DNA from: Variovorax boronicumulans
Lineage (GTDB): Bacteria > Pseudomonadota > Gammaproteobacteria > Burkholderiales > Burkholderiaceae_C
NCBI RefSeq assembly: GCF_007677875.1
Contig: NZ_VEDO01000017.1
Span: 1 to 64,000 of the forward strand
Direction: 5' to 3'
Length of the DNA: 64,000 nt
Below, piece by piece: positions 7,964 to 15,511 of this stretch. A model generated the notes under the pieces. That model ran no database searches and had not been told where the DNA came from. It saw only the letters and a program-made list of their open reading frames with translations. Numbering within the stretch: position 1 is the stretch's first letter; the number at the start of each line of letters is the position of its first letter. The position numbers were made by a program, and so were the translations under genes.

Positions 7964-9025
7964 ATGAGCAAAACCATTTCTTCAGAACAGCTGACCGCCC
8001 AGGTCGCGCAAGTCATCCAGGCCGCCGGCAGCAGTGCCGCCGAGGCGCAGAAGGTTGCTGCCAACCTGGTTTTGGCCAACCTCTCGGGCCACGACTCGCA
8101 CGGCGTGGGCATGGTGCCGCGCTACGTGGACGCCGTGCTCGAAGGCGGCCTCAAGCCCAACACCTCTGCCAAGGCCACCGTGGACATCGGCACCATGCTC
8201 GCGCTGGACGGCCAGCGCGGCTACGGCCAGGTCGTGGGCGAGCAGGCCATGCAGATGGGCATCGCGCGCGCCAAGGAGCACGGCAGTTGCATCATGACGG
8301 TGGGCAACAGCCACCACCTGGGCCGCATCGGCCATTTCGCCGAGATGGCGATCGAGGCTGGTCTGGTCTCGCTGCACTTCGTCAACGTGCTGTCGCGGCC
8401 CGTGGTCGCGCCCTTCGGCGGCGGCGACGGGCGCTTCGGCACCAACCCCTGCTGCATCGGCATCCCCTTGCAGGGCCAGGAGCCCTTCGTGCTGGACTTC
8501 GCGACCAGCCGCGTGGCTCAGGGCAAGATGCGCGTGGCCCACAACAAGGGCGAGCGCGTGCCCGAAGGCACGCTGATCGACGAACTGGGCCGCCCGACCA
8601 CCGACCCCGGCGTGGTCGTGGTGCCGCAGAGCAACGGCCTGTTCGGCGCGCTCATGACCTTCGGCGAGCACAAGGGCTATGGCATGGCCGTGGCCTGCGA
8701 GCTGCTGGGCGGCGCGCTGTCGGGCGGCGGCACCTGGCACCGGCCGGCCGACCAGTCGCGCGTGGTGCTCAACGGCATGCTGACGGTGCTGATCGATCCG
8801 GCCAGGCTCGGCACGCAGCAGAGCTTCGCGCAGGAAGCCAACGCCTTCGTGGACTGGCTGCGCCAGGGGCCCGCAGGCCAGGGCCACGACCATGTGCGCA
8901 TCGCGGGCGAGCCCGAGCGCGCGGCGCGCAAGGCGCGCGCGGTGGCCGGCATCACGGTGGACGAGGCCACTTGGCAGGAGATCGTCGAGGCTGGGCGCAA
9001 GGTGGGGTGCGCGGTCACGGACTGA
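7964..9025 (+). CDS. Malate/L-lactate dehydrogenase-family (Ldh_2) NAD(P)-dependent oxidoreductase
   Basis: The protein has 353 residues and the fold type of Ldh_2 enzymes (malate, sulfolactate, ureidoglycolate and related dehydrogenases), unrelated to classical LDH. Motifs include SGHDSHGVGMVPRY near residue 45, VGNSHHLGRIGHFAE around 110-125 with the catalytic histidine, and GTNPCCIGIP around 160. The ATG at 7964 lies 11 bp behind the dehydratase gene. It may act on the sugar acid itself or oxidise the hydroxy acid released by the FAH hydrolase, since L-lactate would be the product of an L-fuconate-type pathway. This role is inference. Confidence 0.88.
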   Translation: MSKTISSEQLTAQVAQVIQAAGSSAAEAQKVAANLVLANLSGHDSHGVGMVPRYVDAVLEGGLKPNTSAKATVDIGTMLALDGQRGYGQVVGEQAMQMGIARAKEHGSCIMTVGNSHHLGRIGHFAEMAIEAGLVSLHFVNVLSRPVVAPFGGGDGRFGTNPCCIGIPLQGQEPFVLDFATSRVAQGKMRVAHNKGERVPEGTLIDELGRPTTDPGVVVVPQSNGLFGALMTFGEHKGYGMAVACELLGGALSGGGTWHRPADQSRVVLNGMLTVLIDPARLGTQQSFAQEANAFVDWLRQGPAGQGHDHVRIAGEPERAARKARAVAGITVDEATWQEIVEAGRKVGCAVTD

Positions 9026-9043
9026 GGGCCCCCGCCGGACGTA

Positions 9044-9065
9044 GCGCCAGCACCCCAGCTGGCGC
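9044..9065. terminator. Hairpin between convergent genes
   Basis: A perfect 8-bp stem GCGCCAGC (9044-9051) / GCTGGCGC (9058-9065) with a six-base loop occupies the 48-bp gap between the Ldh-type gene (plus) and the RlmN-like gene (minus). There is no U-tract on either side. It is probably a bidirectional transcription stop or 3'-end stabiliser. Confidence 0.55.
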
Positions 9066-9073
9066 GCCGCCTC

Positions 9074-10108
9074 CTATCCCGCCGCGGCCCGCGCCACCAG
9101 CCGCACCGGCTTCTCGGCCCGCGCCCGCAACTGGCCGCAGCCGCCATCGATGTCCTGGCCGGCGGAGTCGCGCAGCTTGGTCAGCACGCCACGCTTGTGC
9201 AGCGTGCGGGCGATGGCCTTGGCCTTGTCCCAGTCCGGCCGTCGGAACGCGAGGTCCGGGATGGTGTTGTACGGGATCATGTTCAGCAGCGCGTACTTGC
9301 CCTGGAGCAGGCGCACGATGCCCTCGATCTCGTCCTCGCCGTCGTTCACGCCGTCCAGCAGCGTCCACTGGTACTGGATCGGGTAGCCGGTGGCCCGCGC
9401 ATAGCGCTCCCCCGCGGCGACGAGCTCTTCCGGTGCGAGCTTGGGCGCGCGCGGCAGCAGTTGCTCGCGCAGCGCGCGCTTGCTGGTGTGCAGCGACAGG
9501 GCCAGCGCCGGCTTCACCGGGCCCTGCGGCAGCCGCTCGAACACGCGCGGGTCACCCACGGTGGAGAACACCAGGTTCTTGTGCCCGATGTTGCCGTGCA
9601 GGCCCAGCACCTCGATGGCCTCCATCACCTGGTCGAGGTTGTGCGCCGGCTCGCCCATGCCCATGAAGACGACCTTCTTCACCGGCCGCAGCGAACGCGC
9701 CAGCGCGACCTGGGCCACGATCTCGGCGCTGCTGACCTGGCGCACCAGGCCTTCGCGGCCCGTCATGCAGAACTGGCAGCCCACCGCGCAGCCGACCTGC
9801 GAGGACACGCACAGGCCGTCGCGCGGCAGCAGCACGCTCTCGATGGACTGGCCATCCTGCAGGCCGACCAGCAGGCGGGCCGAACCGTCTTCAGCGGGGT
9901 GCTGCGACTGCAGCGTGGCCAGCGCGGCCAGGTCGCGCGTCAACTGCGGCAGGTCGGCGCGCACACGCTGCGGAAAGAAGTCGTCGTGCCAGCGCCGTGC
10001 GCCGTCGATCAGCGGGCGGCCTTGGGCCCATTGGCGCAGCACGCGGCCCTCGTGCAGCGGCAGCGCGCCCAGCGCGCGCAGGCGTTGGCGGAGTTCGGTG
10101 AGGGTCAT
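9074..10108 (-). CDS. RlmN/Cfr-like radical SAM protein
   Basis: The protein has 344 residues. A radical-SAM cluster motif C-x3-C-x2-C is seen in GCAVGCQFCMTG, the RlmN/Cfr motif FMGMGEPAHNLD follows, and a C-terminal conserved cysteine lies in DIDGGCGQL. That cysteine and the second Cys of the pair are needed for C2/C8 methylation of A2503 in 23S rRNA in RlmN and Cfr, so methyl transfer is possible. The sequence deviates from housekeeping RlmN in the N-terminal helical domain and in the TVGDPRVFERLP segment, so I read it as a divergent paralogue. The RNA target is unknown. Confidence 0.8.
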   Translation of the reverse strand: MTLTELRQRLRALGALPLHEGRVLRQWAQGRPLIDGARRWHDDFFPQRVRADLPQLTRDLAALATLQSQHPAEDGSARLLVGLQDGQSIESVLLPRDGLCVSSQVGCAVGCQFCMTGREGLVRQVSSAEIVAQVALARSLRPVKKVVFMGMGEPAHNLDQVMEAIEVLGLHGNIGHKNLVFSTVGDPRVFERLPQGPVKPALALSLHTSKRALREQLLPRAPKLAPEELVAAGERYARATGYPIQYQWTLLDGVNDGEDEIEGIVRLLQGKYALLNMIPYNTIPDLAFRRPDWDKAKAIARTLHKRGVLTKLRDSAGQDIDGGCGQLRARAEKPVRLVARAAAG

Positions 10109-10162
10109 CTTCGCGCGGGCGACGGTCGGCAGTGGCGGGGCGCGGATTGTCGCCGGCCGAAC

Positions 10163-11140
10163 TCAATCCAGCCGCAGCCCCAACTGCGCCGTGACCGTGC
10201 CGAAGCGCCGCAGGTCGCGCGCCACGAGCGCACCGAAAGCCTGCGGCGTACCCTGCTCGCCCTGCGTGAGCGTGTAGCCCAGGCTGCGCAGCTGGGCCTG
10301 CAACCCGGGGTCGGCCAGGCCCTGCACCAGCACCGCGTTGAGCCGCTGCACCACGGCTGCCGGCGTGCCGGCCGGTGCCAGCAGGCCATGCCACTGGTCG
10401 AGTTCGTAGCCGGCCAGGCCCTGCTCTGCCACCGTGGGCACGCTGGGCAGTTGCGCCGTGCGCTGCGGCGAGGTCACGGCCAGCGCGCGCAGCTTGCCTG
10501 CCGCGAGCAGTGGCGCGGCGCTGCTGGCCGTCACGATGCCCAGGCCGACCTGGCCCGACAGCACATCGGTCAGCGCCGGGCCGCAGCCCTTGTAGGGCAC
10601 CTGGGCGAGGCGCACGGGCGCGGCCAGCTGCAGCATCTCGCCGGCCAGGTGCTGCGGCGTGCCGGCGCCGCAGGAGGCGAACAGCGCGGGCGGTGCCGGC
10701 GGCTTGGCGGCTTGCAGCAGGTCGGCCAAGCTGCGCAACGGTGAGGCCGGCGGCACCACCAGCACCGAAGGCACGAAGCCCACATTGAACACGGCTGAGA
10801 AATCGCGCGCGGGCGAGAAGTCCAACGGGCCGTAGACGCCCGGGTTGATCGCAAACGAGCTGTTGGCCATCAGCAGCGTGTGGCCGTCGGGCGTGGCCTT
10901 GGCCACGTGGCTGGCACCGATGTTGCCGCTGGCGCCGGGCCGGTTCTCCACCACCACGGGCTGGCCCAGGGCTTGCTGCAGCACGGGCGCGAGCTTGCGC
11001 GCGAGCAGGTCGGTGCCGCCGCCGGGCGCGAAGGTCACGACGATGGTGACGGGGCGGCTCGGGTAGTCGGCCGGGCCGGCGTGGGCCGCGCCGGCGCCAG
11101 CCAGGGCCAGCACGGCATCGACAAATAGTCTGCGCAGCAT
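10163..11140 (-). CDS. Bug-family (TctC) periplasmic receptor
   Basis: The protein has 325 residues. It has a signal peptide (MLRRLFVDAVLALAGAGAAHA) and the Bug N-terminal signature YPSRPVTIVVTFAPGGGTD, with the AxxLA and NRPGASGNIGA motifs that form the ligand pocket. The ATG at 11140 is preceded by GAGAGGA. No TctA/TctB permease gene is nearby, as is usual for orphan Bug genes in Burkholderiales. It follows nadC on the same strand across a structured repeat, which raises the possibility that it binds a pyridine carboxylate related to NAD synthesis. That link is speculative. Confidence 0.92.
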   Translation of the reverse strand: MLRRLFVDAVLALAGAGAAHAGPADYPSRPVTIVVTFAPGGGTDLLARKLAPVLQQALGQPVVVENRPGASGNIGASHVAKATPDGHTLLMANSSFAINPGVYGPLDFSPARDFSAVFNVGFVPSVLVVPPASPLRSLADLLQAAKPPAPPALFASCGAGTPQHLAGEMLQLAAPVRLAQVPYKGCGPALTDVLSGQVGLGIVTASSAAPLLAAGKLRALAVTSPQRTAQLPSVPTVAEQGLAGYELDQWHGLLAPAGTPAAVVQRLNAVLVQGLADPGLQAQLRSLGYTLTQGEQGTPQAFGALVARDLRRFGTVTAQLGLRLD

Positions 11141-11176
11141 CGTTGTCCTCTCAGTCGTCCACGGCGCTGGTCGAAC

Positions 11177-11292
11177 GGCCGCGGAGCAGGCCATGCCAGC
11201 AGCCGCGGCGGAACTGGCTCTGCCGGGCCGCTGGCCGCGCCCCCTTGAGGGGGGATGGGATTTCTACACGCAGTGAGAAATCCAGACGGGGG
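11177..11292 (-). repeat. Structured intergenic repeat, copy C (downstream of nadC)
   Basis: Read on the minus strand, this 116-bp element begins CCCCCGT nine bases after the nadC stop. Stem 1 is GGATTTCT/AGAAATCC (plus positions 11258-11265 and 11276-11283) around the loop CACTGCGTGT. Stem 2 is CCCCC-TCAA-GGGGG. Stem 3 is CCGGC-AGA-GCCAG (11214-11226, one mismatch). It aligns over its full length with copy B, which is also 116 bp, including the extension TGCTGGCATGGCCTGCTCCG. Copies A and B preserve the loops with different stems. Confidence 0.85.
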
Positions 11293-11301
11293 TGTTTCAT
11301 T

Positions 11302-12177
11302 TCAGGCGTCCAGGCCGATGTCGAGCACGGCCGCGCTGTGCGTGATCCACCCGACCGCGATCTGGTCCACGCCGGTCTCGGCGATGCCGGGCGCGGTCTC
11401 CACGGTCACGCGGCCCGAGGCCTCGAGCACGGCGCGGCCAGCGGTCATGCGCACGGCCTCGCGCAGCGTGGGCAGGTCCATGTTGTCGAGCAGCACGATG
11501 GGCACCTCGAGCTCCAGCGCCTCCCGCAGCTGCGCCAGGGTGTCGACCTCGAGCTCGATCTGCACCATGTGGCCGATGGCCGCGCGCGCCCGCTCCACGG
11601 CCGTGCGCAGGCTGCCCGCGATGGCGATGTGGTTGTCCTTGATGAGCACGGCATCGTCCAATCCGAAGCGGTGGTTGCTGCCGCCGCCCACGCGCACGGC
11701 GTACTTCTGCACGGCGCGCAGGCCCGGCAGCGTCTTGCGCGTGCAGGTCACGCGTGCCGGCGTGTGGGCAATCGCGTCGGCGATGCGCGCCGTGGCGCTG
11801 GCCACCCCTGACAGATGGCCCAGAAAGTTGAGTGCCGTGCGCTCGGCCGTCAGGATGGCGCGCGCCGGGCCTTCGATCTGCGCGATCGCGCTGCCCGGCA
11901 CCAGCGGCGCGCCGTCGGCCAGCAGCGGTTGCCAGGCGATGGCCGGGTCGCAGAGCAGGAAGGCCAGCCGCGCGAGATCCAGCCCGGCCAGCACGCCGGC
12001 CTGGCGCGCGACCAGCGTCAAGCGGCTGCGCGCCTCCTGCGGCACCACGGCATTGCTCGTGATGTCGCCGGCGCGGCCCAGGTCTTCCAGCAGCGCGGCG
12101 CGCACCAGCGGCTCCAGCATCAGCTGCGGCAGCGGGGTGACGGGCAAAGCCTGGCGGGCGGTGGAAGATGTCTCCAT
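11302..12177 (-). CDS. nadC: Quinolinate phosphoribosyltransferase (nicotinate-nucleotide pyrophosphorylase)
   Basis: The protein has 291 residues and NadC hallmarks: [13 protein letters not shown] near the N terminus, TRKTLPGLR and GGGSNHR (quinolinate and phosphate binding), LIKDNHI, and VLLDNM. It converts quinolinate and PRPP to nicotinate mononucleotide in de novo NAD synthesis. The ATG at 12177 is chosen; a TTG at 12189 would also be in frame but lies inside a palindromic site. No clear Shine-Dalgarno sequence is seen. It lies downstream of an NrtR-type regulator on the same strand, with two identical palindromes in between, so NAD-dependent control is likely. nadA and nadB are not in the window. 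Confidence 0.95.
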   Translation of the reverse strand: METSSTARQALPVTPLPQLMLEPLVRAALLEDLGRAGDITSNAVVPQEARSRLTLVARQAGVLAGLDLARLAFLLCDPAIAWQPLLADGAPLVPGSAIAQIEGPARAILTAERTALNFLGHLSGVASATARIADAIAHTPARVTCTRKTLPGLRAVQKYAVRVGGGSNHRFGLDDAVLIKDNHIAIAGSLRTAVERARAAIGHMVQIELEVDTLAQLREALELEVPIVLLDNMDLPTLREAVRMTAGRAVLEASGRVTVETAPGIAETGVDQIAVGWITHSAAVLDIGLDA

Positions 12178-12184
12178 GATATTG

Positions 12185-12195
12185 CTCAACTTGAG
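12185..12195. promoter_or_regulatory. Palindromic site 1 (CTCAACTTGAG), candidate NrtR operator
   Basis: CTCAA-C-TTGAG is a perfect inverted repeat whose near edge lies 7 bases upstream of the nadC ATG, where RNA polymerase and ribosome contacts would overlap. An identical site lies 50 bp upstream. The upstream gene encodes an NrtR-type NAD regulator, making it the obvious candidate binder. Confidence 0.65.
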
Positions 12196-12234
12196 TATTA
12201 ACGGCGCAAAAAATGCGGGAGCGCTGTTTTTACA

Positions 12235-12245
12235 CTCAACTTGAG
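12235..12245. promoter_or_regulatory. Palindromic site 2 (CTCAACTTGAG), candidate NrtR operator
   Basis: This second copy of the 11-bp inverted repeat is centred exactly 50 bp from site 1, near five helical turns. It lies between the nrtR stop and nadC, upstream of the AT-rich candidate promoter stretch around 12195-12201. Paired sites at this spacing would allow co-operative or looped repression. Confidence 0.65.
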
Positions 12246-12302
12246 CATAAAGCCAGCGCCAAGGTGTAACTCGGGCGCCACACAGGGGGAATCAACGCTG
12301 GC

Positions 12303-13238
12303 TCAGCGGGACAGTGGGAGCTTGCTGCCCGAGATCGCGCGCTCGAGCAGCACGTCGTCGCGGAAGCGGAACAACATGGCCGGCCGGCCCGAGCCGCCCT
12401 GGGCCAGCTCGCCGGTCTCCTCGACCAGGGCCTGCTGCTCGACCTGGCGACGGAAGTTCTGCTTGTGCAGCGCATGGCCGGCCAGCGCCTCGACGGTCTG
12501 CTGCAGTTGCAGCAAGGTGAAGGCATCGGGCATGAGCTCGAACACCACGGGCCGGTATTTGATCTTGGCACGCAGCCGCGCGATGCCGGTGGCCAGGATG
12601 CGGCGGAAGTCCTCGCGCATGGGCTGGCCGGTGGGCAGCGCGGGCGCACCGGCACGGCTGCGGCCCAACGCCTCGGGCACCAGGCGGGCTTCGTACAGCA
12701 GCTCGTAGCGCTGCAGCACAAAGTCCTCGTTCCAGGCCGAGCCGCCGAGGCAGAAGGCCGTGTCCACGCGCAGGCGGCGCTGCTGCGCGCTGGCGGCGTC
12801 GGGCGCGGCATCGCGCCAGGCCGCCAGGGCCGGCAGGATCTGCTGCGCGAGCAGCGCCTCGGCCGCGTCCGAGCGCCGGTCCTCCCAAGGAAAGTAGCGG
12901 TACCAGTCGCGCCAGCCGCCGGCCTCGTCGATGGCCGCGACCTCGCGCGTGAGGCCCAGGTAGCTGACCGAGATCACGCGGCGGCCCTGGTCGCGTGCGC
13001 GGTCGCGGTCGGCAAAGGTGTAGAGCTGCTCGATGTAGCCGATCGGGTGGCGCGTCTGGCGCTCGATCCAGGCGCGCATGCCGGCCTGCAACGAGCGGTG
13101 CGTCTGCTCGAACGGCCCGCTGGGCAGCGCCAGCCCCTTAGCCGTGGTCAGGACGCGGGCCTGCCCGGCCGTCACGGCGACGAGCACGGCCACCAGTTCG
13201 GCGGCGATCGGCTGGGACGGCGGGGAGGCTTCTGGCAA
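12303..13238 (-). CDS. nrtR: NrtR-type transcriptional regulator of NAD metabolism (Nudix domain plus winged helix)
   Basis: The first ~190 residues resemble a Nudix fold, and the C-terminal third resembles the NrtR winged helix (FTLLQLQQTVEALAGHALHK, then FRRQVEQQ). The Nudix box should read G-x5-E-x7-RE-U-x-EE, but the matching segment (GPFEQTHRSLQAGMRAWIER) lacks the RE and EE pairs. The domain is therefore probably a sensor of ADP-ribose or a related NAD product and not a hydrolase, as in other NrtR proteins. No ATG lies near the domain start. TTG at 13238 is a tentative start giving 311 residues, so the N terminus is uncertain. Its likely target is nadC downstream. Confidence 0.82.
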   Translation of the reverse strand: MPEASPPSQPIAAELVAVLVAVTAGQARVLTTAKGLALPSGPFEQTHRSLQAGMRAWIERQTRHPIGYIEQLYTFADRDRARDQGRRVISVSYLGLTREVAAIDEAGGWRDWYRYFPWEDRRSDAAEALLAQQILPALAAWRDAAPDAASAQQRRLRVDTAFCLGGSAWNEDFVLQRYELLYEARLVPEALGRSRAGAPALPTGQPMREDFRRILATGIARLRAKIKYRPVVFELMPDAFTLLQLQQTVEALAGHALHKQNFRRQVEQQALVEETGELAQGGSGRPAMLFRFRDDVLLERAISGSKLPLSR

Positions 13239-13327
13239 AGGCGTGGGACGGGCAGAAAAGGCCCCGCATTGTGCCGCCGCCACGCTTCTATGATGCGCCC
13301 TCCCCCCACTCTCCGCAGACCTTGCCG

Positions 13328-14218
13328 GTGCGCCTGAACCTCTATTCGCTGCAACTCTTTGTCGCCGTGGTCGAGGAAGGCACGATCGCCGCGGCCGCCG
13401 AGCGCGAGCACATCGCGAGCTCGGCACTCAGCAAGCGCATCTCCGAACTCGAGCGCCAGGTCGGCACGCCGCTGCTGATCCGCCGCGCGCGCGGCGTCGA
13501 GCCGACCGAGGCCGGCCGCAACCTGGCGCGCGGCGCGCGCCAGCTGCTGCACAACGCCGAGGGCCTGGCCGACACCATCCGCGAGCAGGCCAGCGGCGCG
13601 GCCGGCCATGTGCGGCTGGCAGCCAACCTCTCGTCGATCACGCAGTTCCTGCCGGGCGACCTGGCCCGCTTCGCGCGCCAGCACCCGCGCGTGCAGATCG
13701 ACCTGGAAGAGCGCGTGAGCTCGGTCGTCACGCGGCTGGTGCTGGACAACGCGGCCGACATCGGCATCTTCACGAGCGCGCTCGACCTGCAAGGCCTCAC
13801 GGTATTTCCGTACCGGCGCGACCGCATGGTGCTGGTGGTGCCGGCCGCGCACCCGCTGGCCGGCCACCGCGCGCTGGCCTATGCCGACACCCTGGCGTAT
13901 GACCAGGTCGGCATGCACCGCGGCAGCGCCGGCAACGAAATGCTGATGCGCGCGGCCACTGCGGCCAACCTGCCCCTGCGCATGCGCTTTCAGGTGACCT
14001 CCTACGACGCCATGGTCGCCATGGTCAAGGCCGGCTTCGGCGTGGGCGTGATGCCGGGCGAGGCGCTGGCGCTGTACGCGGGCGATGGCCTGGCCACCAT
14101 CGCGCTGACCGACGCCTGGGCGCAGCGCGAACTCAAGATCTGCGTGCGCGCGGGCGAGGGCCTGCCGAACGCCGGCCGACTGCTGCTGGCCCACCTGCAG
14201 GCGGCCGCGCTAGCCTGA
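13328..14218 (+). CDS. LysR-family transcriptional regulator
   Basis: The protein has 296 residues. The N-terminal helix-turn-helix is clear (LFVAVVEEGTIAAAAEREHI, then SALSKRISELERQVGTPLL), followed by a two-lobed substrate-binding domain. The start is taken as GTG at 13328 (MRLNLYSLQLF); TTG six bases upstream is an alternative. A possible -10 hexamer TATGAT lies at 13289. It is divergent from nrtR and its last nine bases overlap the convergent CoA-transferase gene. The nearest catabolic targets are that CoA-transferase and the HMG-CoA-lyase-like gene, whose divergent spacer carries a T-N11-A palindrome. Confidence 0.92.
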   Translation: MRLNLYSLQLFVAVVEEGTIAAAAEREHIASSALSKRISELERQVGTPLLIRRARGVEPTEAGRNLARGARQLLHNAEGLADTIREQASGAAGHVRLAANLSSITQFLPGDLARFARQHPRVQIDLEERVSSVVTRLVLDNAADIGIFTSALDLQGLTVFPYRRDRMVLVVPAAHPLAGHRALAYADTLAYDQVGMHRGSAGNEMLMRAATAANLPLRMRFQVTSYDAMVAMVKAGFGVGVMPGEALALYAGDGLATIALTDAWAQRELKICVRAGEGLPNAGRLLLAHLQAAALA

Positions 14219-15373
14219 AACGGCCGCGATCTCGGCCTCGCTGAGCCCCGCCTCGCGCAGCACCTCGGCCGTGTGCGCGCCCGGGTCCGGCGCCGGCAGG
14301 CGCACGGCACAGGGCGCCTCGGAGAACTTGACCGGAAAGCCGTTCATGCGCACCGTGCCATGGCCCGGATGTTCCACATTCAGCACCATCTGCTGCGACA
14401 GCACCTGCGGGTCGCTGTAGACCTCGGCCAGGTTCATGACCGTGCCGCAGGGCACGCCCGCCGCGTTGAGCGTGGCGATCCAGTGCGCCTTGTCGTGGCG
14501 CGAGACGGCCACGTTCACATGCGCATTGATCGCCGCGCGGTGCTGCACGCGCAGCGCATTGGTGGCGAAGCGCGGATCCTCGCGCAGGTGGGTCAGCTCC
14601 AGCGCCTGCAGCAGCTTGTGGTAGACCGCATCGTTGGACGGCGCCACCGCGATCTCGCCGTCGCTGGCCGTGAACAGGCCGTAGGGCGCGACCAGCAGAT
14701 GGTCGTTGCCGGTCGGCACGGGCAGTCGGCCGGTGGCCAGGAAGTCGGCGCTCGCGAAGGCGCCGAAGCTGATCAGCCCGTCCACCAGCGAGGCGCCCAC
14801 GCGCTCGCCCTTGCCCGTGCACGCGCGCCGCACCAGCGCGGCGGCCGTGCCGAGCGCGGCATAGCAGCCCGCGATCAGATCGCTGATCGGCAGCGTGCTG
14901 CGCATGGGGCCGGTCTCGGGCGTGCCGTTCATGCTCATGAAGCCGCTCATGGCCTGGGCGATGAAGTCGAAGGCCGGCCGGTCCACATAGGGGCCGGAGG
15001 CGCCGAAGCCGCTCACGCTGGTGTGCACGACGCCCGGTGCCAGCGCGCGCAGCTGCTCCCAGCCCAGGCCCATGCGCTCCATCACGCCCGGGCGGAAGTT
15101 GTCGACCACCACGTCGGCGCCCGCGATGAGCCGGCGCAGCGCGGCCATGCCGGCCTCCGACTTGAGGTCCAGCCGCACCGAGCGCTTGTTGCGGTTGAAC
15201 GAGGCGAAGTACCAGCTCATGCCGTCGACGATCTCGCCCTGGGCACGCACCGGGTCGCCCTCGGGCGCCTCGATCTTGACGACGTCGGCCCCCATGTCGG
15301 CGAGCAGCATGGTGCAGAACGGGCCGGAGAGGATGCGCGTCAGGTCGATGACGCGGATGCCGCTCAACTGCAT
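14210..15373 (-). CDS. CaiB/BaiF-family (class III) CoA-transferase
   Basis: The protein has 387 residues. The N terminus shows the family pattern IRVIDLTRILSGPFCTMLLA, the ADVVKIEAPEGDP segment, and NRNKRSVRLDLK. The catalytic aspartate is expected in the region around SDLIAGCYAALG. Enzymes of this family move CoA from succinyl-CoA or acetyl-CoA to carboxylic acids. The ATG at 15373 follows a GGAGA site. It is divergent from an HMG-CoA-lyase-like gene and close to a Bug receptor. Together these suggest uptake, CoA activation and aldol-type cleavage of one short branched dicarboxylic or hydroxy acid. Confidence 0.92.
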   Translation of the reverse strand: MQLSGIRVIDLTRILSGPFCTMLLADMGADVVKIEAPEGDPVRAQGEIVDGMSWYFASFNRNKRSVRLDLKSEAGMAALRRLIAGADVVVDNFRPGVMERMGLGWEQLRALAPGVVHTSVSGFGASGPYVDRPAFDFIAQAMSGFMSMNGTPETGPMRSTLPISDLIAGCYAALGTAAALVRRACTGKGERVGASLVDGLISFGAFASADFLATGRLPVPTGNDHLLVAPYGLFTASDGEIAVAPSNDAVYHKLLQALELTHLREDPRFATNALRVQHRAAINAHVNVAVSRHDKAHWIATLNAAGVPCGTVMNLAEVYSDPQVLSQQMVLNVEHPGHGTVRMNGFPVKFSEAPCAVRLPAPDPGAHTAEVLREAGLSEAEIAAVSG

Positions 15374-15429
15374 GAAGAAATCTCCTGTGTCTGAAGCAGG
15401 CGCGATCTTGCGGCACGCACGCCCCCCAC

Positions 15430-15448
15430 GCATCGCATTTGGCGATGC
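15430..15448. promoter_or_regulatory. T-N11-A palindrome, candidate LysR operator
   Basis: GCATCGC (15430-15436) and GCGATGC (15442-15448) form a perfect 7-bp inverted repeat around five bases. The inner ATCGC-N5-GCGAT contains T (15433), eleven bases, then A (15445), the classical LysR box. It lies in the 138-bp spacer between the divergent CoA-transferase and lyase genes. A LysR gene lies 1.2 kb away. Confidence 0.5.
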
Positions 15449-15511
15449 CGCCCTGCCCAACGGCCAAGCCTGCACCGGCCCGCGCCGCTATGCTGGTCGG
15501 AGGAGACCCGC

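Noticed and set aside
12177-12189. TTG at 12189 as the nadC start
   Set aside because: It falls inside the palindromic site and adds only MSNI. The ATG at 12177 is the more ordinary start, although neither has a strong ribosome site.
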